Source: Siphonodentalium dalli (Eukaryota; Mollusca; Scaphopoda; Gadilida; Siphonodentaliidae). From it: a stretch of DNA of 64,000 bases. Made by a program: the position numbers and the translations under genes. Positions 1-10,363 of the stretch are shown in pieces (positions within the stretch are counted from its first letter, which is position 1; each line of letters opens with the position of its first letter). Below the pieces are notes generated by a model. The model worked only from the letters and a program-made list of their open reading frames with translations, was not told the DNA's origin and made no database searches. The stretch is from positions 119,556,723-119,620,722 of the forward strand of contig CP136063.1 in assembly GCA_032622095.1 (NCBI GenBank). The letters run 5' to 3'.

Positions 1-690
1 TCGTGACGCCAAAAAAGTTCATGGAGCTCTCAAAGTATTGGGAACTAGGAGACTCGAAAGCACATAACAATGGACTGAATGCTAATATAATTACTTCGCA
101 GTCTACTCGGCTGCCTGATAATATGTATCGTTTAATCTGTGAACATATATATTCAAACAAGACCCACTAAAAGAGGTTATAGCGGTGGCAGAAGTGTCCG
201 CGAAAGTGTCCCAGTGATTCTAATGATAACACGATGCTCGACAGTAATCTTGTTATTCGTCTTCATAATCTCCTGAGTGCCAGATTATTTAAGAACAAGG
301 CGACTAAACTCCGTAATTTTATTTTATGAGTTCGTATTTTGTTGAAATTATGTAAACATTGTGACAAATTATAGTTCTCATATATCATTATACTACTTTC
401 AGTTGCCAACTCTTGTGGAGTTTAGCACACATATGGTTTCTATGGAATCAGTAAACAGTTATCGGTAAACAGGAATCGGTTATTTTCACAATTGTGATAT
501 TTTATTACCGTCATTGGTGATTTTGGATGAGCCGGTGATTTGAGCTTAAAGTCCGCTGTATGACGGTAAGGAAATCGTATTTCGACGTAAACCGGTATTA
601 TCCCTACTGATTTCACTAGCTGGTTTACGTCGAAGGCATATTTGACTATCATCGCCTTTGTTGTGATTTCAAATTATAACCACCTGACAA
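1..690. other. Intergenic, no gene recognised
   Basis: AT-rich sequence with no supported coding region. The only structure noted is a 13-bp inverted repeat (581-593 against 622-634, core TTCGACGTAAACC) with a 28-nt loop. Confidence 0.5.
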
Positions 691-961
691 TAATTATGCT
701 GTTTCTGTTTTCAAATAATCCATGCCGATCATTTTGAACAGATGTATTCTTTTGACACAAGGACAGTTGAGTATCAGTCTGACGGCACTGGTCAACGTTT
801 TAAACACAAGTGCTATCTCATGCACAGTTCTATGACATTCAAGGATTTTGGACCAAGTAGTATGTTAGCAACTTCTCGTTGTAAGGGAGGTATTGATGGT
901 TTTGTTGGATGTGTTAAGCGCCGTGTTTGGGGGAACGTGAAAGGCCAATCTATTGATTTAG

Positions 962-1568
962 CACCTGATACAGACCAATGTTACTCTGTAGTAATACAAA
1001 ACTATTAGTTAAAATTCCTCAGTGATATAGGGTATGTAGCATGACACGCCAGCCGTTGAGGCATGCCACATGTTCTTTGACAAGCTAAAATCGTAACATT
1101 GCCACAGGGTAATAACTCTATAAAGAATGTATATTTACGAAATAACGCCGATTTGTATTAGAAATAACAACACCACAATAGATCAACTGTGGTGAAATAT
1201 AAGTAAAATTCTTCTCTTGGGTGGGTGGGCTTGGGGGAGGTTTGGGGTACTTCTCCAAATATTCCCGTTATTTCGTCAAAAACACTTCTTCAAATATCTC
1301 CGTTATTTAGTTAATAAAAATAATTTCTTATTTCATAATTCGCGCTATTTCGTCATTTCGATGCATTTTTTATTCCGCAATTTCGCTGTATTTTCCTATT
1401 TCGCTTTTTCGTGGTATTTCATATTTCGATAATTCGCTATATTTGACATATTATGGGATATTGGCATGCCTCAACGGCTGGCGTGGCATGCCACATACCC
1501 TTTATCACTGAGGAATTTTAACTAATAGTTTTGTATTACTACAGAGTAACATTGGTCTGTATCAGGTG
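962..1568. mobile_element. 607-bp inverted-repeat (MITE/foldback) element with 7-bp TSD
   Basis: Arms 962-1068 and 1462-1568 are reverse complements over 107 bp with three mismatches by my alignment. The outer ends read CACCTGATACAG. The element is flanked by a perfect direct repeat GATTTAG (955-961 and 1569-1575), a 7-bp target-site duplication. The interior encodes no transposase and is largely a degenerate TATTTCG/CGAAATA minisatellite. Removing the element plus one TSD copy rejoins the surrounding transposase-like reading frame. The superfamily is not assigned: a 7-bp duplication is not diagnostic (P-like or 8-bp-TSD groups with one base lost are possible). Confidence 0.75.
1255..1460. 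repeat. Degenerate TATTTCG-type minisatellite
   Basis: This is the interior of the inverted-repeat element: irregular iterations of TATTTCG / ATTTCGC. An inverted copy lies at about 4062-4290, sharing both ends: ATATTTGACATATTATGGGAT here matches the complement near 4065-4090, and the CCGTTATTTCGTC portion matches near 4265-4290. Confidence 0.6.
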
Positions 1569-1913
1569 GATTTAGGATCATCCCTTGAGTTTGCCAGAGT
1601 GGCAAAGGAGGTCTACCCAAATATTAATGTTCTATATTTAGATGCCAGACACTGATATGAGGCTGATGCTCCATAGATGGTTAAATGTTTACATAATTTA
1701 CTTGTTTTGTGCAAAATAATTATCAATGGGATGCTCAACATGCTGAAGAAATTAGCACTCAAAATACTCAAACTGTATGTCACTATCAATTTGGGAAATG
1801 AGCAATGGGCAATGTGCAATGTCTCAGACAGTCCTGTGGTGACACATATATTTAACATGACAGAGATGCAACATGGCACACAATGGCAAGTATATCAAGG
1901 CAAAATGAAATGA

Positions 1914-3690
1914 ATAACCTACCTTGATAAATGTAAGGGGAATATACAAATTGTAAATTCCATTTAAATTTAAAGTTATTGATGTTCATGTGAAATTAAA
2001 TAATAAGTTTGAACTGTTTTTCTCATATTTACTCTAAACTAATGCGATACATGTTGATGTTTACGAGATACTTATCATGGTTGCTCCACAAAGCTATCCT
2101 GGTACTGGTGGTTGTATTTCCACATAAACTGAACATAAACGCTGCACGTGATCACCGATGTTCAAGACATGTTATGTACTTGTCCGGGTGCATTAAACTG
2201 ATAAGTTAGTATTCGGGCACTATGCAAACTGGAGGAATGAAGCATTCTACTATTTACATCTCCGAAAATCTCAAGCAAATCGACAGTACCACTCCATAGA
2301 AAATGTCATCCGAACTACGCTCAATTGTAAATATTTACATCAGATTCGGGACGCAACTAAACGAACGCAAATGATTTCGCCATCGAGGGTCATTGCATTG
2401 AATTAATATACATGAATGACGATGTGTGATGTCAATTTGGATTAATTTCGTAAAAATAACTACTTTGAGCAAGATTATTCTAAATTTCTATTTGATCACC
2501 CTACCGGAGTGTAATATTTGTTGACAAAGGTACGAAGATTGAATGAAGTTTGTCGTACCATACACTACGATTAATGCACATGCAAATTCAATTTTGTTCA
2601 CATATTTTCAACTATTATATAATGGTGTATGTGAAATGAATTACATGCTTAATTTCAGATAGTTTTACAGAATAAAAATGTTATAAGTTTTGTTCCGGTC
2701 ACTGTGCATTGTGTACACTGAGTTTGAAGTATGCAAAAAGTGCCATATTACGGGCGAAAGTTTTGTGCAAAATATATAGATTCCATCAGCATTATGATAT
2801 CGGGCCAAAGAATCGCCTTTAGTTTCTAACAGGATTCCAACTCTATAGTTGAGAAAATACAATTGGAGCGGTTGATTTCGACAATGGCTTAATATATTGT
2901 TCTATAATTTATCTCATTTTTTGTTTTATGACAATGGGTATGGAATTCATGTTTATGTTGCCATACCTTCACAAGTTGAACCCAATATCTCTCATCAATC
3001 GAGAAAGCATCGGTGTTCCAGTCGAGCACCTGTCAATGAGAAATAACTCTACAATGAGAAATTGTATTTATTCACTACCGAAAATACTCATGACTTCCGC
3101 TACGTAACAGTAACGGTAACGGTATGTGTCAAAATTATAAAATAGATATGGCTTATTTTTTACCTCCAAATTATGTGTAGGCCTGTGTATTATCGCATAT
3201 CAATAAACACAGTCAGAGTACACGTGGTGATACAGATAATTCGATTTCATTTTCTTTTCAAATTCACTGGACTGGATACAGTCACAGTGGGGTGGAGGCT
3301 GGACGGGAATGATGCTTTTAATAACAAAGATACACATTCATTCAAAAGATATACAGCGTACGCTGAGACAAGCCCGATTTGGTATTCTGTGGTCCACACT
3401 GATGTGTGGGACCACGGTGATGCTGACGAGAATCCACACTGATGTTGGTGAGGATCCACTCTGATGTTGTTGAAATAGTTTTCTTCCATATAACTGAACT
3501 CAAATAATGAACACTTCGATTTGAAACACTACGAGGAGAGAAACTATACAGTACACCGTGAAGTCAGAAACATCTTTAGAATCGAGGATAATGACCCAAA
3601 TATCACAAATTGGACTATACCGTTACATTGGTTACTTATTCCCAGTTACTTATTTCTTATTCGGAAGCATGCACACTTTACCAAATTAAC
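1914..3690. other. Intergenic, no gene recognised
   Basis: AT-rich. Short open frames here lack protein-like features. A weak, imperfect ~30-bp tandem pattern (CCACACTGATG variants) runs from about 3390 to 3475. Confidence 0.5.
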
Positions 3691-3696
3691 GCTGCT

Positions 3697-4465
3697 AGGG
3701 TGGCTCACCTCAAGCTATGTTAGAAAAAACGAAAACCGAACCCTTCTAGCCCGTGCGGTTGCCGCAGGGGTTGTAAAAAAGGCACCCATTGCCGTTTCGT
3801 CATTTATGGACCTGTTTTGAAGAAAAAAAACGGTGTGATAAGGTGGCCCACCCCATGTTATACTACAGAAACCGAAACACTCTAGACCGCGCGGTTGCTA
3901 CAGGAGGTGGCAAACAGGCAGCCAATACGCCAAGGATTATATAGCAAACTATATGTAATCGGGATTCACGATTAGATGGCTTGTCCGGGCATCTAATCGC
4001 GAGCACAGGTGGCACGTGATGTTCGATTGAATATCATAATGTTGGATATCATATAATCCCATATCCCATAATATGTCAAATATAGCGAATTATCGAAATA
4101 TGAAATACAAAAGGCGAAATAGGAAATACAGCGAAATAGCGAAATAGAGCGAAAAAGCGAAATAGGAAAATACAGCGAAATACCGAAATAGAGCGAAATA
4201 TAGAGCGAAATATAGAAATAGGAAATTATTTTTATAAACGAAATAACGGAGATATTTGAAGAAGTGTTTTTGACGAAATAACGGACATATGGCCCATCCA
4301 ATGTTATGTTAGAAAAACCGAAACCGTACCCTTCTATCCCTTGCTGTTGCCCTAAATACTGAATCGGAAATAGGTATCATTTTTTGCCACCTCGTGTGGC
4401 AACCACACGGGATAGAAGGGTGGGTTTTCGGTTTTTACAGTATAACGTGGAATGGACCACCATAT
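3697..4465. repeat. Composite repeat: diverged direct and inverted copies
   Basis: A segment starting GGTGGCYCACC...ATGTTA and running through CCGAAAC...CCTTCTA...GCGGTTGCC occurs at about 3697-3785 and 3841-3930, as a shorter copy at 4290-4352, and inverted at 4376-4465. The last two face each other. The CGAAATA minisatellite (4062-4290) is embedded between them. I see no protein, target duplication or terminal consensus, so this is best called an unclassified composite repeat. Confidence 0.55.
4062..4290. repeat. CGAAATA-type minisatellite, inverted copy
   Basis: Iterations of GCGAAATAG, GCGAAATA and GGAAATAC. It is the reverse complement of the interior of the 962-1568 element, including the non-repetitive edges, so both derive from one dispersed unit rather than from independent expansion. 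Confidence 0.65.
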
Positions 4466-4710
4466 CGCACGGTTTATTTGGTCAAAATCTGTATATATAT
4501 ATACCGAAACGGTTTTTCTATCGTTTAATCTTGACCACATGATTTAACACGGGTACCCATGCATTATATAAAAGTGGTATTAGAAGAAGAATTGAGTGGA
4601 TATTCTAATGCCATTCACTGCATTCACATTCTATTTTATTTCTACATACTTGTATTTTGAAGATCCAAATATTTTACCGAGTTTCATTTATGAATGAATT
4701 AAAAACCTAT

Positions 4711-5050
4711 AACGCTAGCATGGCGTAATTACACCATGGTGCGGCGTACTTACACCCTTCATAATACGGCATGTATATACGCCGCAATTAAGTCGAGCAC
4801 GACGTACTTACGCCCTAATGTGTTGTATATTATCTGTATTACGGCGTAATTACGTCTCAGTATACGACATATATTCGCCGTAATATGGCGTAATTACGCC
4901 CTCCCGCGCGGCGTAATAACACAGTATAGTACCACGTACTTACGCCCAATGGTACGGCATATATCCGCCGTACTTATACATCAAAATACTGCGTATATAC
5001 ATATATATCCGTCTTAATATGGCGGAATTATACGCCCTAGTAGGCGCACA
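4711..5050. repeat. Array of GGCGTAATTACGCC-like palindromes
   Basis: Roughly 15 diverged copies of a near-palindromic 14-mer (GGCGTAATTACGCC, GGCGTACTTACGCCC, ATACGGCGTAATTACGTC), spaced about 20-40 bp. ATACGGCATATAT / TATATACGCCG spacers separate them. No coding capacity. Confidence 0.6.
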
Positions 5051-5052
5051 TA

Positions 5053-5155
5053 TGACACAGTTCACCAGAATAAAATTTACACCACCCCAATAGTACTTAA
5101 TATGATCAAGTACTATTGGGTGGGGTCAAGTTTTGTTCTGGAGACATGTGCAATA
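5053..5155. repeat. Imperfect ~45-bp-arm hairpin
   Basis: The perfect inner stem CCCAATAGTACTT (5086-5098) pairs with AAGTACTATTGGG (5108-5120) across a 9-nt loop. Complementarity continues outwards imperfectly through TTTTATTCTGG / TTTTGTTCTGG-type sequence to about 5053 and 5155. Confidence 0.6.
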
Positions 5156-6868
5156 TGCCTACGCATATATAAAAATACATTTAGGGATACCATTTCCAGA
5201 AAAAAGCACGAAAACGATAATTCTGCTGTTTTTGCGACCAACACACTTGAGCGTGAAGAAGGACATTCGATGAGTATATAGAGGTGTTTCATTCGTTCTT
5301 GAATATTTGTCACACGACCTTGAGATGGCCATAACTAACCTAAATCGCGATCGAAACTATGGCATGTTGTTACACAAACAACATCGTTTTGTACCTCCCA
5401 CCAACATCGGTTTGTATATTTAACAGCTTCAGAGCGGATCCTGAACAACATCGCTTTGGATCCATCAATTTATTTGTCACCTGCTTGTGCCGAATATATG
5501 CCATGTCCAAACATTTGTCAGTTTGTCACTGCCTAAAGCATTCAGTATGCTTGTTTGTACCTCTCTACATGTCATGTTTATAAATTATTCCTATTATTTG
5601 GATATAAATTTAATGGCGAAATAACAGGAATGTCACAAATTGGATTAAAATGACTTATTTAATTCATGTTTAAGCCAAACAAACTTTAGTGTGATTGCAG
5701 AAGCATTCCAGCAGACGATTGCACCACTTGAATCAACAATACGCCATTTTAAATTACTCAAATTACACGTCTAAACTCTCGATGTGAGTTTTGAAATAGC
5801 ACGCGGTCACCAGCATCGCTTTGTACTAACCGCATCATAGAAAAACAGCAGGACCCAACAGCATCATAGCACTTCTGCAGGACCACTTGGCCAGGGGTGA
5901 TTAATGCCAATAATAATGGATTAGTCCTGTTATTATGGTAATTGGTATGTATTTACTAATAATCTCATATAATTATGTGTTTCATCCTCAAAATATTTTG
6001 GTATGCCTGGTGGATATGATTTTGAAAAGCCGTTCTGCACCCATGCAGCCATGTACATATTTATTTACATCGCATGCCTTTTGAATTTGAGTCACATGAA
6101 AATTAAAATATTTTTAAATATTTCAGTGTGAATTTGTGTCACCAGTGTCAGGTAAAGTGGTAAGTTACGTAACTCGTGTTAAATCGTGTCTCGATAAATA
6201 GCATATGAGTATGATCAGACTAGAAGACATTGTTGATGATATCATGCTCATCAGTATCATTGCAATCATTCAATATTTATTGTTTGATATTTTGAATTAC
6301 CATACATGCATATATGAGACCAATATAAAAACATATGTGTGTTTGGGGTTTCCCTACATACCCTATCTTAAATGTGCCAACCCTAAACTTGTATTTGGCC
6401 TCCAGTAAATTTACATCACCTCTATGTCCAGATATTGAGTTTTTGTCAAATAAACTTATCAAATTAATATATTTTAAAGGTCTATTGGATTATATATACC
6501 TAAACTTTACATGTATACACGTATAATTTTATCATCCTAAGTACTTGCAGATCAAGTACACTTTAATTTTGTTTGGCCTGAAGTAATAGGGCGTATAGGA
6601 CTATTAAAGAATCATCGAAAGCGGTTATCCTGCAAGATGAGGTATCTACGAAGAAGGTAAAGGTATTTACAACTAACGCAATTTGTTATAAATGTATTGT
6701 TATTGTCCTTATTTCCCAAACCATCATGTGCATATTATACATTATCAAGGTAATAGTGGTAGTACATACCATAACATGTTTAGTTACAAGATCATAATGT
6801 TATTAATATTACTATTTGATGTGTACTGTACATCAGTCATCAATTCAAAAGCTGATATTTATATAATA
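5156..6868. other. Intergenic, no gene recognised
   Basis: AT-rich sequence. Local reiteration of AACATCGNTTTG occurs around 5380-5460. No coding frame here looks protein-like. Confidence 0.5.
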
Positions 6869-7589
6869 CTAGAAGGTGACCCGACTTCGTCCGGGGTTTG
6901 ACCTTGAATTGTCTATTTTGAAGGCCAAGGTCAAGTGGGGTCACGATTTGACCCGTCCAAAACACTGCCCGAACAAAAGTACCCGACAAAAGTACCCGTC
7001 GAAATCCATCCGGTTTTACCCAATTTGACCTTTTAACCCGATTTGATTTCCACTCAAGTATATAAACGCGCCTCATGTACACACGCTCATTGATTATCAA
7101 GTTTCAACGTAAAGATAAATTACCATCGGTGCCCGAGATATCGCCAAGACGTCTGAAACAGTCAAATGCATCGGCCGGTTAAGCGTTAACGTGATCTAAC
7201 GTTATGAACTCTAACGACGTCATAGAAGTTACGCATTGTTTTTATCCTGATGGAAGAAGATAGTACCACTTCTTCTTGATAATTGAGGAAGATAACTAAA
7301 ACCGATACATACGCATTATATATCGTTGGAAAGAGGAAACACGAAAGATTCTCACAGTGTCATTATTATGACTGGCATTTTATTATTCGCGCTGTTTCGA
7401 ATCGATTTGTAAGCACCGAACTCAAATGAAAGTCCCGTAACACAGCGTAAAAACAGATTTGACCTCGGCACGTGAAAAGTTGACCTCGGATCTGAAAATA
7501 TGCCTATGCCTATGCCACTTCCCGGCCGATAGTACCCTCACATACGAAGTTTCATCGAAATCGGGTCGGCCGTTTTCGAGTTCATCGCG

Positions 7590-7629
<40 letters not shown>

Positions 7630-7670
7630 TAGATATACACACAGACAGATCTTCCAAAATATATAATAGA
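6869..7670 (-). mobile_element. Solitary non-autonomous Helitron, type A
   Basis: Read on the minus strand, the 5' end is TCTATTATATATTTTGGAAG (complement of 7651-7670). The 3' end is a CCCGGACGAAGTCGGG-type hairpin followed about 10 nt later by CTAG (6869-6872). The flanks are A at 6868 and T at 7671, the expected AT target. The 3' part carries TTTGACCTTGAATTG / AAGGTCAAGGTCA modules shared with copies at 27.4 kb and 54-61 kb. An (AC)n tract lies near the 5' end. The middle (about 7050-7430) has no counterpart in the other copies. There is no Rep/helicase coding sequence. Confidence 0.75.
7590..7627. repeat. (AC)n microsatellite inside Helitron
   Basis: An uninterrupted AC run of about 38 bp next to the Helitron 5' end, equivalent to the CAGA-rich or AC tracts at the same position in the other copies. 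Confidence 0.9.
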
Positions 7671-7948
7671 TGTTGAACTTATAGTTTAAACTTTAAAGAG
7701 CCTGGTTGAATATCTACCATATGGTGGGTAGTTCCAAGCTATTGATGTCATTGAGACATTCATTCATTCAGTGTCATTTTGTTATTTTGCATGCGAAGAG
7801 GTAGACTGCTTGAGACCTCGTGGAAGATACATTTAACTTTTTGGATCTAAACTTTGACAGTTTAGCCAAACACATACATTATTTTCATATCAGTGATGAT
7901 TGATGTCACGTCAGTTCTTACTGTGGTGTATGCGGACTGGATACATAT

Positions 7949-8447
7949 AAAGAGCGTTTGCGATTAATTATATAAATATAAATGTATTTCACTTTCAGGG
8001 AAATATGTTAACTACTTCAGAGAATTAAGCTACATAAAAGTTAAAGGACATGCATATGTCAACATGACCGACATTCACCGCATTTGAAGATTTATGCATT
8101 CAGTAGAATGCTACTATAGTATGGCACTGTGTTCATGAGTGAGCCACTTAAAAGGCAGCCCCTACTATATTTTGAACAGTTTATATTTTGGCATGTATCT
8201 ACATGTACATCCAAATTATATATACATCCAATCTTTAGTTAAAAAATTGCATGAGTTTGTAAAAAAATGCGTGTTTTTGCCCCTCGGTTAACCCACCCAC
8301 CTCGGCATACCTTTCTGCAATTTGTTTTACTACCCCCCCCCCCCCATCATGTCACTGTGCATGTTGTAGCTGTGTTCAAGCACAGAAGTGTGACAAATAC
8401 TCGTTATTGTTTCCATATTAGAAATAGACTAACCGTGAACGCTCTTT
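7949..8447. repeat. Possible MITE bounded by AAAGAGCGTT ends
   Basis: AAAGAGCGTT at 7949-7958 faces AACGCTCTTT at 8438-8447. The right end, with its TTTCCATATTAGAAA subterminal sequence, recurs near 13203-13240. The ends are short and no clear target duplication is seen, so the element is tentative. A poly-C tract (8333-8345) lies inside. Confidence 0.3.
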
Positions 8448-8719
8448 GATTGATCCATACTAAATATAAGATCGCCGCATTTTTTTTCTTCAAATTTATG
8501 TGACTTGAGTAAGTCTTTCTCTAGCACAAAATTAAAAGGGTATTAATCGACGGATATTGGATCGCGGAACCGGACCGAGATGTAAAAATCTATCATACCT
8601 TAATTTTAGGCTTCAAACTCGCCACGAGACTTCAAAGTCTGAATGAAATACCTTCTTTTTTTTTCTTTCTTTTTTTTTTATAAATCCCAGTCCGGTTCCA
8701 GTTATCAAAATAGATTGAT

Positions 8720-9212
8720 GGTGGGGAATCACGTGGTTTCGAGTTGATGAGTATCATGAATTCAAAATGGCTGAGGCGATCTAATACGCGACCAGACGCG
8801 AGGAAAAAAGGTAATAAACTAAGTTACGACATAATCCATATTATTTTGACAGCTACGGGCAGATACAATACTATTTTTCAAACAAGCTGATACCTCATTT
8901 ATGTCCAAATTCATATATTTGTTTGCTCTAACATTCTGACCAAAGTTGTCAGTCGACAGATTCTCCAAGGTATATATGAACTTGTGTATACTACGCACCT
9001 CCGACTGGCAACTTTGGTCAGGATTTTATAGAAAACCACTAAGTATTTCCGAACAAATAAGGTGTCAACTTGTTTCAAAAATAAACTAGCATATGCTCGT
9101 AACAGTCAAACTGCTATGTTTTGTGTCAGTTCCCCATATATTATGTTTTCGTGCGTTTGCACATTTTGAACGCGTGGTACTCACCAACCTCGAAACCACG
9201 CGATTCCCCACC
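8720..9212. mobile_element. ~493-bp foldback element
   Basis: The ends are inverted: GGTGGGGAATCACGTGGTTT at 8720 and its near-complement ending at 9212. Inverted similarity continues inward: TTCAAAATG (about 8760 / 9160), TTTTTCAAACAAG (about 8875 / 9072-9085) and CTGACCAAAGTTGTCAGTCG (8938-8957) against 9002-9021. The symmetry centre is near 8970, so the whole block is one imperfect palindrome. No coding sequence or clear target duplication was found. Confidence 0.65.
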
Positions 9213-9780
9213 GTGACTACGTTAAATGGTGAATACCGATAATTTATGGCGCAGAGATAATTATTCAGATCGTAGTATTTAGAATCATCTTTCTTCAGCA
9301 TGCAACATTAAAGAGCGTTTCTTTTTAATATATTCCTGATATGGCAAGAATAAATAAATAAGCTTTCGAAAAAAAATAAAAAAAATAAACTGTAAACCTA
9401 CTATTAATTAATAAGCTTGTGTGTATATACATAGTATAGTTATAAGTAGAATCTAATTATTTTCTGGTATAAAAATGCACAGATTGCAGTTTCGAGGTGT
9501 CAAATATGACAGGGGATCTTTAAATTCGACTACCTTGCTCCTATTTAAATTAGCACAGTACTATTTTTCGCTCCGTTTTGAATTCGCGCACTCTAATTTC
9601 GCGCACCTATAGGTGCGCGAATTCTAAACTGGGACAAATATTTTCGTAGAAGTCTTGGATCCGATGACAGTGTCAGTTCTTAGTCGTTTCTAAAGATACG
9701 TTTCAATGTTACACACGATCATGGCGGATTTACATCCTGCATGCAGACTATACAAAGTATTGTATCATCATTCAGTTGCG
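9213..9780. other. Intergenic, with a 24-bp perfect palindrome
   Basis: AT-rich. Bases 9598-9621 form a perfect palindrome centred on CACCTATAGGTG with CGCG arms. A flanking GAATTCGCGCAC (9580-9591) adds a second, alternative pairing with 9614-9625. No gene seen. Confidence 0.6.
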
Positions 9781-9952
9781 ATGTTTATATGTTCCAAATA
9801 ATTTTTCTGGTATCGAAATAGTTATGGACTAGACATCTTTGAAATGAACTTGAAAGGAGAAAACCACAACCACGAAGCGACGGATTTGCGAAAAGTAGTA
9901 GGCTGCTGCGCGAATATAAATACGAGTAAGGTGTGTATATAGTATACCTCAC

Positions 9953-10363
9953 CTCTAGACGTCTGGTTTCGATTGTCGGCATCAAAACTGTGTCAAGAGT
10001 GTCATCTTGTTGATCGTAATAGAGGTGCTTGTATAATGGTATAATGGTATCCCAAATAACATGGAAATAATTGCTATCTTTGGATGGTCTGAAATAAACT
10101 AGCGTAAAAATGGCGGCGTCGTCATAAGTGACACCACATCGCGCTTCAGACAGATTTGACTGTTCCAGTGGCCATATCCAATCAAAACATAGCTGGCTAA
10201 AGTTATCATCGTCGTCGTAGTACATCCTCTCATCGAGGGGCTTTATGACCATGTTCGGTACTCGACAGTAATACATTGGGTAATGGCCTGACACTTTTAT
10301 GATTGTCGACGTTATCAATGAAGCAAAGAACGCCGGGAGGAAGATTGTCAGTGTTGGGATCAT
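9953..10363 (-). CDS. Candidate first coding exon, GT61/EOGT-like glycosyltransferase
   Basis: The ATG at 10363 opens a frame of 192 codons, with 137 codons before an excellent splice donor (AGAG|GTGAGGT, exon end 9953). Residues about 4-24 are hydrophobic (TIFLPAFFASLITSTII), a plausible signal anchor for a type II Golgi/ER protein. Residues about 85-125 contain FRPSKDSNYFHVIWDTIIPLY. The pattern N-x-HV-x-x-D-x-x-x-PLY resembles the NxxHxxxDxxxPL stretch of GT61-family enzymes (EOGT, POMGNT2). A TTATCTTAACAG acceptor-like site lies just upstream of the start, hinting at a spliced 5' UTR. No further exon was identified downstream. The family call is from motif memory only; it could be another secreted or membrane protein. 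Confidence 0.42.

Larger units (their letters stand above)
694..1913 (+). pseudogene. Transposase-like pseudogene, split by an insertion
   Basis: The frame is open from 694 (after a TAA at 691) to 961 and resumes in the same register at 1569, reaching a stop at 1653-1655. Visible blocks, in order, are EYQSDG (SDG...QRFK), TSRCKGGIDGFVGCVKRR and, after the insertion, a VYPNINVLYLDA stretch. The series SDGxxxQFK ... HGKGxxDGxGGxVKR is one I recall from predicted transposase-like proteins in many invertebrates; here the H is R, so the motif is degenerate. Element 962-1568 interrupts the frame, and the duplicated GATTTAG reads Asp-Leu at the junction. Downstream frames to 1913 may be further remnants but contain stops. 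Family assignment is from memory; the frame continuity is directly seen. Confidence 0.5.

Noticed and set aside
7422-7640. Minus-strand frame with a CVCVCV run
   Set aside because: Translation of the (AC)n microsatellite in a Helitron.
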